Source: Oryzias latipes (lineage: Eukaryota > Chordata > Actinopteri > Beloniformes > Adrianichthyidae). From it: a stretch of 64,000 bases of DNA. The first letter of the stretch is position 1. Each line of letters begins with the position of its first letter. The notes beneath the pieces were generated by a model that saw only the letters and a program-made list of their open reading frames with translations, ran no database searches and was not told the origin of the DNA. The stretch is from positions 10,130,129-10,194,128 of the forward strand of contig NC_019864.2 of NCBI RefSeq assembly GCF_002234675.1, given 5' to 3'. This document shows, piece by piece, positions 44,990 to 58,231 of this stretch. The position numbers and the translations under genes are program-made.

Positions 44990-45340
44990 AATAGTTAATA
45001 AGGGTGGGATTATATAAATTTGATTCTTCCCATTCCTTTTCAAGGAAATAATTACCAGAATGTTATTTTTGACAAGATTCAGATTTATTGGATTCAATGT
45101 GTCATGTATTTCTAATTAATGTTTTTATGTTGTGGTATGTATATGTAATCTTTTTATCTTGGTATTTATTTCTTATCCTTTTTAATTAATTTATTTTTAT
45201 TAAGTGTTTTTTATTAACTTTTTTATTAACTGTAACTATACACTGTACCTTATACTTGTGTATTCTTGACACTGTGTATTTTTTTAAATGTAGTGGGTCT
45301 GTGTACTCCTTTTTACTGATTGGACCATGAGTCTGGAATA
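44990..45340 (+). mobile_element. 3' tail of a LINE, plus strand
   Basis: AAGGGTGGGATTATATAAAT and the following TTCTTCCCATTCCTTTTCAA match the complement of 45733-45777 with few changes, and the segment ends GTCTGGAATAAA directly before a tetranucleotide array. This is the form of a 5'-truncated LINE whose 3' end carries a short tandem repeat. No coding part remains. Confidence 0.5.
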
Positions 45341-45448
<108 letters not shown>

Positions 45449-45589
45449 ACTAGAAATACTATATATATATTTATGATTAAGAGGAATTATATTGGTAAAA
45501 TTATGTGGATATATATATTGATATTAATCTTCTTTTACTTTTATTTTTTTCAATCAAGTCATGAGTAACCATCCAATGTTTGATTTTGA

Positions 45590-47410
45590 TTTTTTTTTTT
45601 TGATTTTGAAATGGTTTATTTCAAGCAAATTAAGTAGAAATAATACACAACAGCAATATAAACATCAGTTATACATTCATACAGTAACTAATCAAACTTA
45701 GGATAATTAGACATATTAATAAATATTGCTTGAAAGGGAGTGGGAGGAAGCGAATTTATATAATCCCACCCCGATTATACTGTAACCATTTTATTACATG
45801 ATTTATCAATATCCGGTTCCCAGTTTTTATCAGACAGAATTAAAAATCATAAGATATCGATAAAGCACATGACAAAGATGAATTACTTAAGTATTACGTC
45901 AAAAATAACTATTTTAGAAGTCAACATGGCAAATGCAGATCAGTCATCTGGAATATATGCAGATTATGTTACTTATAAAAGCCATTCATATGAATAAAAC
46001 ATAATACTATATTATTAAAGCAGACAACACTACTTCAGAAATTTTCATAGCAAAAATTTCATCAAGTATCAAAATTTAAAAACATGTGCAAAATTATGCT
46101 ACATTAGGAAAGATTTTTGAATCAATTTATCAAGTTTTGGAGAAAGTGTAGTAATATCATTAAAAGTCAATCAATTTAACAATTTTCAATAAGTGATTAA
46201 TCATTTGTTTTACTTTTTTTTTAAATATTTTTTTGTATTTTTTATTTTTTTTTTTTATAATAAAGAAATGCTGTAGGGGAAGAGTAAAAAGGGTCCATAA
46301 CTGTCGATTGTCCAAGGTTGGTATTTCTTCTTTTACTGATAACAGCTGATCTCCTGGGTTCAAAACAGAGTTTATAGTTCTCTTCGATGTTATGTCTGCA
46401 GACATTAGATTCAGGTCCATATCCTTCTTCAGCTGATATCAGCGACGGTGAAAGTTGAGGTCAAGTTGTCTGCAGGTCAGAACTCTGCTGTTATTCAGGT
46501 TACGTTAAAGTGATGAATCCACGTGTCATATTTCTTGAAATTATTTGGCTCTTTGGTTTATTACTCCACGTTGTTTCAGACGACCGTGATCAAACACTTT
46601 TCAAAGTCTTTCATGGTGTTCACAACCACAACCTTGGACCGGTCCTCTGGACCGAGCGGTTTGACATAAATCCTGCAGCCTTTAACCCAAGTGTTCTCAA
46701 TCTGCTTACGCTTCCTGAGAAGCCGTGCATGTTTTGAGATTTCAGCATTCCTTCTGGTCAGATGGTCGTTCAGATAAGCAGCCGAACCTTTCAGGTGTTT
46801 CCTTTGATTCATCAAAGCTAGCTTGTGTTTGTGATTCACAAACCTGATGAGGATCGCTGGTTTATCCGTCTCCTTTCTCCTGGGGAGCAGGTGGCAGGTC
46901 TCGATGGTATTGAGATCCAGGGAAATCCCTTTAGATGTGAGAAATGAATGTATTTACTGATCCAGAGACACAGCACCGATCTCCGTATTGGCACTGCTAG
47001 CTACGCTAGCATTAGCAGTGCTAGCTCGAGGCTTGATTGGTACTCCAGTGAGAATGACAGTATTCATCCTTACTTGCTGTTCCACATCGTCCAGTCTTTT
47101 CTCCAGAATCTCGACCTGGTTTTCTCGCTGCTCGTTTTGAGCCCGAAATCTTCGGAACTCTTCCATCATATCCCAAAGGGGCGTTAGCTTAGCCGACACT
47201 TGTTCCATAAAACTTTTCAGCGTTTCTTGCATAATGTCAAGAGTCTTTTTGAGATCTTCATATTCCTGGGGTTTCTTCGGGGGCATGGTCAGCTCTCTTT
47301 TTTGAAAATCAACCTTTTAAGTAATTTGAAGATAGTTGTATTCGCAGAGAGGCACGCCACGCGTCCTGCCGTGTAACCCGGAACCGGAAGTCGGTGTTTG
47401 ATATATTTCT
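45590..47410 (-). mobile_element. Non-LTR retrotransposon with ORF1, internally deleted
   Basis: Read on the minus strand, a 5' leader near 47410 is followed by ORF1, then by an AT-rich 3' region that ends in GCTTGAAATAAACC and an A-rich tail at 45590-45610. The 3' region shares its GTGGGATTATATAAA block with the LINE tail at 44990. No endonuclease or reverse transcriptase lies between, so most of the element is deleted or this is a non-autonomous form. Confidence 0.6.
46540..47286 (-). pseudogene. LINE ORF1-like protein, broken
   Basis: From 47286 the frame MPPKKPQEYEDLKKTLDIMQ continues as a heptad-rich coiled coil (LEKRLDDVEQQVRMNTVILTG) typical of ORF1 proteins, which bind LINE RNA as trimers. 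It stops at 46954. In another frame NHKHKLALMNQRKHLKGSAA and LNDHLTRRNAEISKHARLLR, then WVKGCRIYVKPL, give the conserved C-terminal part (46839-46576). The two parts are out of frame with each other. Confidence 0.65.
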
Positions 47411-48395
47411 GTTTAGTCTTATTTGTTTGTCTTTTTTTTTTAGATTGTTTGAAATAAACCGATTCTAATTCCAAGGTTGGAAACAAAAAAAGCTGAGTGC
47501 ACTAATGCAGGGTACAAAATATCCTTTAAGAATGACAAACAACACTCCTGTCCTTCAAAGCCAAAAAACCTCAACACTTTCTTGTGAATATTAATGAATC
47601 CCGAAAGTCATGTCTGAGCAGAACAGCAGGGCACTTACAAATTTCCCAGGAGAAGGCCTATCCTGCTGCATGCTGTACCCCACTCCTGTGGTTTCCTTGC
47701 CTTATTGCAGTTCGATATTTTCCAACATTGGTGCTTTGGAAAGCCCTTTGGAAGAAACGTCCCAAATAGAAGAGAGGGAATGTCATTCTTGTTGATGTCA
47801 ATTTTAAACTTTAGTACACTTTATTTATAAAAATAAAAATTATACCAACAATATTTAGTTCAAGAACAGGTGAATCATTACTAATCTTCTTTTTACTAAA
47901 TTATTTACAAGCCTTATTACTGTATCTAAACAGAACATTTCCTATGAGCACATGAACATGCATGACAGTGTTTTTCCTGCTTTTAACCTTATGTCATAAT
48001 CTGACTCAAAAGATGGGCATATACACTTCAGGTTGTAAACCATGAATAATGGTAAAATAAAAGAAGTATTTGTAGGTCTCCTATTCTGCAAGTCCCATTT
48101 AAAAAGGCGAATTTGGTCTTTAACGCTCATTATAAATACACAGGATCCGGGAAATCACATTGTATGGCTTTAAGGAATTTATTTGCGCAATGGTGCCGAA
48201 AATATTTAACCATAAAATACTTTTTACGTAGCTATTACCTGGGAGATTTGTTTGGGATCATTGACATGCTGCAAGATCCAGATGTATTTCAACCTCAATG
48301 TTCTTACTAATGAAAGGTCTTTGCCCAAAATCTCATTGTAAATTAGGCCATTAATCCTTTCCTGTGAGGTATTGGGGCCAGGGCGTTTTTTCTGC
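47411..48395. other. No gene seen
   Basis: AT-rich DNA. No coding similarity or RNA gene is visible. Confidence 0.45.
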
Positions 48396-48429
48396 TTTTG
48401 TTTACTTCCTTTTCCTTTTATTTACTTCC

Positions 48430-49020
48430 TGTACTTATGTACTTCCCTTGCATTCGTTGCCGGATTGTTTTGTGTTTATATGAGAGCTATGAGCCATTTT
48501 ACCTTCGTTTCCAGGTTTTTTTCCTGATAAAAGGAACGTTTCATTCTGGATCTTTTTGCGTCCTGCATATTGTGTCCACACCAATCCTGACATTTCCTCA
48601 ATACAGATCAGTTGTCCTGTCCCCCAGCCCAAAAGCAAGATGCTTCCACCTCCGTCTTAATTTAAGATTTCACCGCTCTAAACATGGCGCATGGCATAAA
48701 TACCAAAGAGTTACATTTTGGTTTGACCAGACCAGATGACACTCTCCTAATCCTCCTCTGGATCATCCAGATGATCTCTGGAGAACTTTAGATGGTCTGG
48801 AATTGTGCTGGCTTAAGCAGGGGGACCTTTATGGCACTGCTGGCATTGAAACAATGATGGCGAAGCGTGCTGCTAATCGTAACCTTTGATTCTTTGGTAT
48901 ATTCTCATCAAGTTGCTTGCTTATTGGAGATTGGTTCATTCCAGACTTTTTCAGGTCTACAATCTTGTCCCTGATGTTCCTCACCAGCTCTTTCGCAGTC
49001 TGACTATGTAAGGGTGTGGA
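48430..49020 (-). mobile_element. Tc1/mariner transposon relic
   Basis: On the minus strand KTAKELVRNIRDKIVDLKKS followed by GMNQSPISKQL (about 49005-48910) matches the N-terminal helix-turn-helix of fish Tc1 transposases. Further on, GTGCTGGCTTAAGCAGGGGG, CATCTGGTCTGGTCAAACCA and GGAGGTGGAAGCATCTTGC (plus-strand complements at 48815-48840, 48720-48740 and 48625-48644) follow the order of the catalytic part. Stops, indels and deletions are frequent, so this is a long-dead copy. Terminal repeats are not identified. Confidence 0.78.
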
Positions 49021-49333
49021 CAGGTATCTTTTCTACAGAAAACCAGCTCAGATAATGTAAATACAGCTAACATGAAGGGTAAAACAGCTTCTTGAAGAAG
49101 TAACAGGTTTGTGAGGAACAGAATTCGGTTTTGTTTGTCAGAGCTAAAAGTGTATTTTCTGCGCCAATATACAAATATATTCTTTATGACTCAAACAATA
49201 GGATTTTCTGCATTATTTTTTTGTTTCATAGTTAAAGTGTACTTACAATGAACTGTAAAGATATCTCTTATGTTTTTAAATGGGACATCTAGCAGAATCA
49301 GTCCTACTTTTTTGCCCCACTTTACCTAAAAGG

Positions 49334-49533
49334 CAGGCATGTCCAAAGTACGGCCCAATTTAAATTCAAATTTCTACCGGCCCACAGGTCTTTATAAAAC
49401 CAATAATATCGGCCTCCCTGCAATTTTTAAGTGCACAATTTCTTGATTGCTATTGGGTGAATTACGATGCGAATTATTGCCCTTTTCAGTTCACAAAACC
49501 TGTCCTATTTTACAAAAAGTTTGGACACTCCTG
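49334..49533. mobile_element. hAT-type MITE (200 bp)
   Basis: The left end CAGGCATGTCCAAAGTACGG and the complemented right end CAGGAGTGTCCAAACTTTTT are imperfect inverted repeats of a known hAT-like type. The flanks CTAAAAGG and CTATAGGG agree at 6 of 8 bases. Confidence 0.7.
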
Positions 49534-51480
49534 CTATAGGGGAAGGTTTGCTTTAAAGTTACTCTAGTTGTCCTAAGTGATCAACATCTGAATCCTTTAA
49601 ACCCCTCAGAGGTAAAGCAGGCTCTCCTGCCTGCCTGTACAACTTCCATGTATAAATATTATTTTGCTTCTGGTTATCTCGGTTTATCAGGCGTCAGCGC
49701 TTACTATGTATTTTCCTGCCTTGTCTCCACATTTATGAGGCAGCAGCAGGAAAAAATCTTTCTCCGCTTTCTGCACTGTCTGGCAAGTTATGATTTGAAA
49801 GCAGAATGATTTGATGCTGGCAGGGAAAACTGGATCAGGAAATACCAACGAGGCTGTACCAACCCTGCAAACCATCACAGGGAAACAGAGCACGTCCCAC
49901 ATAGGCTTAACTCGGCTAAAGTAATTGACTGATATGCGTTCAGATAAATTCACGGCTGCAGGAATTCCACCAGGGAGCGGCTGGCAAAAAGACATTCCCA
50001 GTAAACTGTGGACAAATTACCATTCCAGCCAATGTCCTCCTTTTCTGTCAAGCCGCATCTGGCTGGAAGGGCAAGTGATTGATGACAGCTGTCAGTCTGT
50101 TGTCCGCTTCATCTCATCAACCCCTCTGGATGCCACTTTTGCCGTACTAAGAGTCCGTCTCCGCCTCCTGGCAGCCCTGACAGAGGAACCGCACTGGAGC
50201 TGGATCGCATTCTGCTGCCCAAAAACAGCAGAACCACCTTTGCCTTTGAAGAGCCTGTGCCAGAAAACCAGTAACTTACAGGATTGATAGCACCCATGAC
50301 TGATGTCCTATCACTTTTCTCCTCTTGCATATGTAGCGTGTGGAAATCCAGATAAGCCTCAGCAGGCACTACTTTGTCAGAAGATGGAACATTTTCTTTG
50401 CAGCCAAGAAAAATTAGACTCCAAGAAAAGAGAAAGATCAGTAAAACAACTGAAGCTCTCTGAAGCTAAGTAGATCTTCCCCCAAAAAAAGGTTTAAAGG
50501 TATGAAAGTCATTAATTACTCAGAGTAACATCACGGGTCTCGTGTGCATCAAAAAAAGTACTTAAACTTTAATGTTGCATGCAGTAGCTAGGAGACCACT
50601 CTTCGGAGGAAGTTTTTTTTTTTTTCTGAAGTAAAATAGGTGCCTGTTAAAGCATTTGAGTTTACAATTACCAAGATAAACTGCAGACAGACAGACAGAA
50701 ATCGCCCTTCCTGGCAGCGTATCACCCCAGTTGTTCTAATTAAAGATGCACTGCAGGGCTTCTGTAAGCAGGAACTGGAGGCAAATGAAAGTATTACCGA
50801 CCTGCTGGACAGCAAACATAAAACACAGACTAGCATCTGCTCGGGCTCTGAACAAGGGCCGGCTTTGAGCATTTCACCAACCGGCCACACCAACGCAACC
50901 CACAATTTTTCCCTTTCTTTCATAAGTCTTTTTCTAAGGAACTTTATTCCTGAAATGCAAACATCATCTGCCATTTGCAACACTTTCTTTTGAATGTAGT
51001 ATGAGTCACCAAATATTTGTTCTTTTTAACTGCATGCATCTCACCAAAGCCCACGTCAGTAGTGGGATTTAGTAGCTAAAAGTTAATAATTTTATATTTT
51101 TATACTTATTTAACTAATTCTCAGAAAGTTAACTTAGATTTGAGACAAATATGCTAAATTACGTGTTAAGTATTAGAATTAGGGCCATTTAGGTATTAAG
51201 TAATAGGGCCAACATAAAAATAATGGGGAAAAAATAAATTCCTGAGAATAAATTGATTAAGTTATATGAAGAAAATCGTGATTTTACGAGAAAAAAATTA
51301 TAATTTAACAAGGAAATAGCTTTTTTGAAAATATAGTTATGAATGCCTCCCCCTATGTGCTGACTCAATCAGTCAATGCAGCCATTTATATTTTTTTATA
51401 TATATTTTTTCCTATAAACTTTTAATATTAATTCTAAATGCTTCTCTTCACCTTAAAAACACAAACTTTTGCCTCTGAAA
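49534..51480. other. Unique-looking DNA without a recognised gene
   Basis: Base composition is more even than in the flanks and no repeat is recognised. Several frames of about 100 codons are open (for example 49925-50287 and 50640-50993), but they lack similarity to known domains and splice or start context that I could defend. It could be intronic or regulatory. Confidence 0.4.
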
Positions 51481-51799
51481 TTACAATAAAGTTGTTTAAT
51501 TAAAAAAACAAACCTGTAAGACTTGAATGTTTTATGTAAAGCACTTTGAATTGTCTATGTACACAAAATAGTGCTAAATAAACAAAATTGTCTGAATAAA
51601 ACTAAATGACATCACATCATGTGACATTTTCAGCAATGTGGGTGTGGTTACTGAAAGGCCCAATAGCCAAGCAAATCTCAATTCTAGGTTTTGTAATCAT
51701 TAGCAGAAATGTACTGTGGCACAGGCCCAAAAAGGGGCAAACAGGCCCAAGTTTGTTATCCAACCACTTTCTTTTTAGAACCAGTAGCTGCCTCTGCAT

Positions 51800-52155
51800 T
51801 TTAGAGTTCACTTCAAAATGTAATCAATTAGTTTTTAAACCTCTAAATGGTCTTGCAGCTCTAAACCTCATCAGGCTTCTCTCTCCTTACATCCCAACTC
51901 TTCAGGTGAGCTGGAGAGGTGCGTCTTCCTCTGCGTTGCTGTCAGTAAGAAATACTCTTACACACACATAGTGCCCTGTAACAGCTGTTGATTTCACACA
52001 AAAAACAAATAAGTTGCACCCCCGGCCAAACAAAAGAAGGAAAAAAAAAAAACGTGACATATACTCAAAATAATATAGTAATGTTTTGACATTACGCGGG
52101 TTTAATGTGCATGTTGGGGTGTTATACATAAAGTTGATTGATTGATCGATCGGTC
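51800..52155 (+). mobile_element. LINE 3' fragment with TTGA-repeat tail
   Basis: PLNGLAALNLIRLLSPYIPT can be read at about 51835-51900, resembling the C-terminal GLAP..LLxPYxP motif of fish LINE reverse transcriptases. The segment ends with ACATAAAGTTGATTGATTGA (52124-52143), the tail style of L2-like LINEs. Confidence 0.45.
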
Positions 52156-52159
52156 GGTC

Positions 52160-53570
52160 AGTTTACATCCTGGTGTGTGTATTTCCCCCAGTCACACACA
52201 CAAAAAGTGTTAGTTTTTCATCCTTGTCTTCTGCTTTTTCTTTTACCTTTGTCTATTTAGGAGTCTGTCTTCCAGTCGGTCCTGGCCATCACCTCTGTTA
52301 TGTCACCATAAAGTTCAAGTCTTTGGTGATACAGTCTTAGTTGTGTGATTTGATTATTTATTTTGTGTTGCAGTTTATTCCTAAAAGTTCAATTTTTCAG
52401 TCATTGTGCTTCACTCCTCCTGAATATGGGTACACAAAAATTATCCTTGACACTGATGGGTTGATTCATTTTTCATCTTCCGGCATGTTATTCAAATACT
52501 TTCAGATTTTTGCTGTTTTTGTTTTCTGTTTTTCGCTGGGTCAAGACCTTGGCTGGAATACATTTATGAGATTTTTCATCAGTACTTTATTGAACCAAAG
52601 GACCTGGTGGACCCATTTTTTTCTCATTAAAAATCCCTTCAAAGAAAATACAGAAATTGACAAGTTAAATTGTATTTAATGTTGCACAAATAGGCATGAA
52701 TGCTATCAAAACCATATAACTTGTTTAATTGAAATGACTTCTCTGTATGTGTTGTGATAAATCTGTCAAAGGGCCCTCTTTTTTTGTTACATGTAAAACA
52801 TTTTTTTTCCAAAGAGCTTCATACTTCATCATATTTCTTCAAAATACATTATTTATCAAATAAATATTGCATTATCTTAGGTTAGCCGTGTCCAAAGCAA
52901 TTGATTTTGGAACATTAAGGTTTGACACATGTAAACTGTTTTTACATGGCTGTATATTTTAAACTTCAGCATCAAGCAACATGACAGTAGAGTGTGCTGA
53001 ATGCTGGAAAGAGTGACAGGCCTGATGCTTTGAACAGCAAATTTTTTCCGATGAAGACGTCAGACTGGTGTCGCCTGCTCTTGCCTGTAAAGCATCAACA
53101 GATGTGAGGATCTGCTGTATCAGAGATTGACGATTATCCATAAAATATCTCCATATACCCCACTGGACTGTTACAAGGGCAGGCTGCATGATGATAATCA
53201 ATCAGCCAGTCTTTCTATAACTCACTTCATCGCTCCTCTGTGGATGCAAATCATAGATCTCAAGCAGACAATCAAATGATGCAAGGCAGCCATAACTGGA
53301 CTTTGATTCTGTGTTTTTGAGTGGAGGTAGGATCCAAACTATGGGGAAAAATGAAGCATTTGTTGTGTTAATTAGCTTTTATTGTAGCTTGTAGCTTAAG
53401 GTTGTAGCTTAAGTAAAAACTCTACATTAACCAATGGACTGAAATCATCATCAAGTGCTTGTATGACACATGTGAGGCTTTTGCAGCTTTTTTTTGGCAT
53501 CAATAATTCCTTTTTAAGGAGCTGAAGGACTTCCTGTGGTCTAATACAAATTAAAAACTCACAGTATTAG
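52160..53570. other. No gene seen
   Basis: AT-rich DNA with short open frames only. No repeat or RNA gene is recognised. Confidence 0.4.
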
Positions 53571-53830
53571 GGTTAAAGATAAAATCCGATCACCTTTTAA
53601 TCTATTGTAAAAGTGTTCCCAGTGGTCTTTTAAGTATAAGATGCAGTTTTTTTCCTAAATTTAAAAACCTGTGTTGTTTTGTAGGAGTTTCTGCAGAGCA
53701 TCAGTAGTTCATTAGACAATTACCTCTGAGTTGTGGGCGGGACTGCTGGTGTGGAGTAAGCCCACCCCCCAATATTCCATCATCCCTCTGTTTTCACGCC
53801 CTCACACCCGCAACTGAAATAGATCATTTT
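53571..53830 (+). mobile_element. MITE family member 1 (TTAA type), partial
   Basis: The blocks GTTCCCAGTGGTCTTTTAA, AACCTGTGTTGTTTTGTAGG, GTTTCTGCAGAGCATCAG and TTGTGGGCGGGACTG are shared with 55850-56800 (same strand), and in part with 58232-58790 (opposite strand). The left end TTAAAGATAAAATCCGATCA is a diverged form of the family terminus. The right end is not found. Confidence 0.55.
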
Positions 53831-55072
53831 GAATAAAAGAGATATTCTTTTTAGTTGGAGTTTTGTTGATGTTTGCCAGTGGCAGGCTTTTGTTCTTCTG
53901 ACATTATTCCATGTTCTATTTTTATCAAAACGCCTCACACCCTCATACTTATTAATTAGGTACAAGAATCCATACGTGTCATCGTCAAAGAAGTATCTGC
54001 TGAGAATCCATGTGTTTATTGGAAAGTAAACAGAACTTGAAGGAGCTGGATAAATGCGGATGATCAAGCCTGGGAACAAGGTGTAACGCTTAAGGTTAGT
54101 TTAAGGTCAGAAATCAGACATGGCCTTAAGACCACTTGTTTTTTTTACATGACTAGCAGATTGTGGCTGAAACGACTGGTCATAAAAAAAGGCAATTTGA
54201 CTAGTTGGTGACTTGCAGGTGTGTCAGAATCCCTGCCTTGATTCCAGGCACCGTTTTGAAGCATAAACCAGTGAGAACAGACCGCATGCAGCAACCGACA
54301 CGAGAACAGAGAGCAGAGAGGAAACTGTCAACTCCTGATAATACAGAATTATAGTTGAACATTTCTGGATATTGCTTTGCTATTGCTTTAGCTGAGCATA
54401 CTCAAATAACCCAGTAAGGAAACTGGATTGCGTACATTCCAGTACACAAAGTCCTCAAATGCAGAGAAATGATAACATGTAACTAAACTACTCTAAAAGC
54501 TAATAAAAACAACAACAAACTAGACTAACAGAAACTGCAACAACTAAAGAAAACCCAATAACTGAACACAACAGCATAAAATGTAAACTTTCAAAATACA
54601 CTGGGCCAACAGCTTTCCTTGGAGTGAGTGGGAACAACACAATTTTTCTAATAAAAGTCAAGTGTTGGCATTCACCAATACATACCTTCTTCATTACATC
54701 TTATTCAAAAATAAAATCATTACTCGTTTTTTGTGTGTAACAAATGCAACTGCTGTATAGTTTATCGTGCTTTCACATCTATCATGACCTCTTTTTTCTT
54801 AACACTGGATGTTAGTCCAAACATATTTGTGTTTGTTTATTCCTTCAGCATGGGATTAATGCCAGAAGAGACAGTATTGAACAGACGCAATGGACACATG
54901 GATTGTCACAATCAAACAGGCTAAAGCATAGAGATGTGTTACGTTTATTCTTATCTAGGCGCTGAATAAAATAGATCAAGTGAGGAGTATCTGTTTGCTT
55001 TTGTGAGTTTTTGTCTAATTACAAGACACATACATGTCCTTTTCTGCATATAAGGCATATACGAATGATGTC
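53831..55072. other. No gene seen
   Basis: No coding similarity or RNA gene is visible. Confidence 0.4.
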
Positions 55073-55501
55073 CAGCATTCCCTACTTTATTTTGGGGGTT
55101 ACGTTCTAAAAAGAACCCCTGAAACTGATGCAGATGTTTGGAGGCTGTGAAACTCCTCGCTACACTATTTATTCACTTTCTCAGACAGACATTAACATTT
55201 TCACGCTTTTCTCTTTTTAGACTCTCAAAGTTCATACCTGCATAGAAAAATAAGTAAAGTTTTGTAAAATGAAAACAAAGATCTGCTCGGGGTTGAAGAT
55301 TCATGTTAATGTGCCAAGCTGAATATCTTCTGTAAAAGAGAGATGGCACAGAGGATTGATTGACAAGGTCAACAGCCAATCAGGGCGTATAACACACTGT
55401 GCTGTATGAAAAGCAAACAAGTACAGAAACTGCACTAAAAAACATCAACAAAACAGCTATAGCTTTACAGTGTTCCCTCAAAGTATAGCAAGGGAACACT
55501 G
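55073..55501. mobile_element. pogo/Tigger-like MITE ending in a perfect hairpin
   Basis: The left end CAGCATTCCCTACTTTATTT and the complemented right end CAGTGTTCCCTTGCTATACT are related termini. The internal block GGGTTACGTTCTAAAAAGAA and TTCACTTTCTCAGACAGACA are familiar from vertebrate elements of this kind. TA follows the right end. At that end 18-base arms (55461-55478 and 55491-55508) pair perfectly around a 12-base loop, so the terminus is duplicated in inverted form. Confidence 0.6.
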
Positions 55502-55508
55502 TAAAGCT
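55461..55508. repeat. Perfect 18 bp inverted repeat
   Basis: AGCTTTACAGTGTTCCCT and its complement AGGGAACACTGTAAAGCT are separated by 12 bases. The arms contain the transposon terminus CAGTGTTCCCT. Confidence 0.95.
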
Positions 55509-55849
55509 TTCTTGCTGGCCTTGGTGTCGCAGCCTTTCGATCTTATTGGTGCTTGCAGCTGTCTGTCTCTGCTGCCTACAGTGAATGACAGTCAGCTTTT
55601 TGTGGATGCTACAGGGCTCGAGCAGATTTTATTAAATAGAAGCTAGCTGAAATATGTCTGGATAAAAACTCCACCCAAATGCACAACTGTTAGCAGCTGA
55701 ACCAACTGTGTATAAAATAGGACAAAGAAAGAAGACTATGAAGCATGTCTTTTTTTTTCATTTTTACTTTTTTTTAAAAGTAACTCAATTTTGATTACAT
55801 ATTTATTTAAAAAGAAATTCAATTGATGTTTAGGCCTGCAGTGAAGGGC

Positions 55850-56800
55850 CCTGCACTGACTGATCATTACCCCACACTGCTTCAAAGTCTCACTTCCATC
55901 ATCTATGGATCTGTTTTCAAATCGTTCCCAGAGGTCTTTTAACTATGATTATGCTGCTTTTAGCCGAAACCAAAAACCTGTGTCGTTATATAGTTTCTGC
56001 AGAGTAAAGGCCCGTTCACACCGGGACGAATTTCGCCGGCGATTTTTGCCGACGTTTAACGCCTCGTAACTAAACAAAGGGCACCAATGTGAGTGTGCAC
56101 ACCGACGCGAAAAAACGCCACGCGTCAAAGCGTCCAAAAAAAAAACGCCTTGGGTTCGTTTTTTTTTTTCGACGTGTTGCGTCGAAATCTATTCGACCAA
56201 TGAGAATGGCGCTTTTGCACACGTGTCTGGAGCTTCTGAAGTTACAGTAAAACACAACTTGGGGGCGCTCAAACACAAAACTGCCTTGCTGAGCACACAT
56301 ACCAGCGAAGAAGATAGACACCAAGTAGCGTCTACACAGCCGCGAAGAAATAATGATGGACATTCTAAAATATCCCCAAACCAAGCACCAGTTGGAGCTA
56401 CTGGTGCTTGAAATATTCATGTTTCTTTGTATTAGTCTGACAAGCGCGTAAATACTTGCTCTCTTCTTCTGAGTGAAAAGCGACTTTAAGAAGCGTAAAG
56501 TTGCGCAGCGCCACCTTGTGTACAGGAGTATTTCTGTTTACATTAAGCGCCATCTAATGTCAGGGAATGAAATTGCATGTTCGCTCGGCTCATCGTCAGC
56601 GAAAATCGCCTGGGTGTGAACACAAAAAACGTGGCGAAAAACGCTGGCGAATAACGCCTGGCGAATATTCGTCCCGGTGTGTACGGGCCTTAACTGCTGT
56701 TCATTAGAAATTCACCTCTGATTTGTGGGAGGAACTGTTGGCAATGAGCAACTCCGCCCCCTTCCCCTCACCACTGCTAAGAGTTCAGAGCAGGGAGCTT
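55850..56800 (+). mobile_element. MITE family member 2, split by the Harbinger-like MITE
   Basis: GTTCCCAGAGGTCTTTTAAC, AACCTGTGTCGTTATATAG and GTTTCTGCAGAG lie left of 56008. CTGTTCATTAGAAATTCACC and GATTTGTGGGAGGAACTG lie right of 56693. Together they follow member 1 at 53571, which reads through the insertion point without a break and so serves as an empty-site relative. Confidence 0.6.
56008..56690. mobile_element. PIF/Harbinger-like MITE, copy 2 (683 bp)
   Basis: The same family as 10298-10959 but in the opposite orientation. Ends AGGCCCGTTCACACCGGGAC and (complemented) AGGCCCGTACACACCGGGAC, flanked by TAA at 56005-56007 and 56691-56693. The internal sequence matches copy 1 closely over its whole length, so both inserted fairly recently. 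Confidence 0.85.
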
Positions 56801-58227
56801 GTGGCCACCTTTACGTAAATCACACATTTTCAAACTGCATTTTTTTGTCTGCTCCTGATTCATAACAATTTAAATAAAGAAGGGTCAAGCAACTCAGGTC
56901 AATATTCATTATAAATGCAGCATTAACCTGGCAAACACACCAAAAACACAATTTTTGTCAGAGTAGTTCTTTACAGTCTCTCACTTAACTCAGCAAAACA
57001 TGAATAGTTGAGAAGGCGCTTACCTAAAAACCCAGGTGACCTGCCTGCACCCTTTGAAGTCCACTCATAGGTTTTATCAACATTAGATACGTTTTATTTT
57101 TTGTCATTTTTGACACATAAACATGTGTTTTGAACCTAAATATATATATCTATATTACAATAAAGTACAAATAAAAAAAATTCCATCTGCACCGATGCAG
57201 AATGGCAACTTTGACTCAATTTTTCCAAATGTAATGGCAGAGGCTCAAGCAGAAAATCAAATCTATACTGAGGCAGGGGTAACAATCAAAGCACGAAGGG
57301 AAACTGATTCTTCGAAGGAGCGACACTGTTTTTTCCTGGAAGGAAAGTTAGTTTCTTTACTGAAGTTAAAGTAAAAAGCTAAAAACCTGCATGTTCCTCT
57401 CAAACCTTGTTTTGTTTCACATTTAAATACGTGTTTGTATTCTCTTTTTTTTTAATCTTTATAAAACTCCTGGGTTAGAGCTTTCTAGGTCAAGACAGCA
57501 AAAACACCAAAGGGGGAAGAATGATATGCTTTAATTTGAAATTATAAATGACTATTTCAAAAATACCCATGCCTTACTTCTAATAATCCTACAGTTTTAT
57601 TTGTGATGCTTCAAATCCACTTAAAACTAGGAACGTCTATCTTCGTCTCTCAAAGTCAAAACCCACTCTCAGCTATTTATCTCAGGACCCGCAGCTGCAA
57701 TGTTCTTCATATCTGCGGGTAAAATGATGCAGATTCTCTCTGGACCTGCTTGTTAGTGGCTGATACGGCTGGTTATGCGTGTGCGTTCCCTCCAGTGGCC
57801 TTTGTCGAAGGGGGATTAAAAACATTAATATGGCGGGGGAATCCAATAACTGTGTGCAGTGGAGGGAGAATATGCATCATCCACACCTCACAAAGCCAAA
57901 ATGTCAGCAAGCAGCGCTCCCACCGTAACCTTGACGGTGACAATAACGTCTATTAAAATGTAAATAATGACAGCTTGCCCAACAGGATTACAACCTCTGA
58001 TCTGTCTGTTCAACCAACAGTTGTAACAGGAATCATTGAGGATTTTCTTTTTTCTTTTTTTTTTTTTGCCGACCTGGGACTCATTACTTCCAGCCTGGAC
58101 TTTCAAGTTAAAATGAAATAATGAAAAATATCAGGAAAATGCATAATGCTCACTTTTGATCACTTTAGACAAGACTGTCACATATTTGTCAAGGTAAAAT
58201 ATAAAACGTAATTTTTGTAAAACTTAT
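56801..58227. other. No gene seen
   Basis: No coding similarity, RNA gene or clear repeat boundary is recognised. Confidence 0.4.
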
Positions 58228-58231
58228 TTAA

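Noticed and set aside
49925-50287. Possible host exon of 120 codons
   Set aside because: No domain similarity, no convincing splice sites and no support from neighbours.
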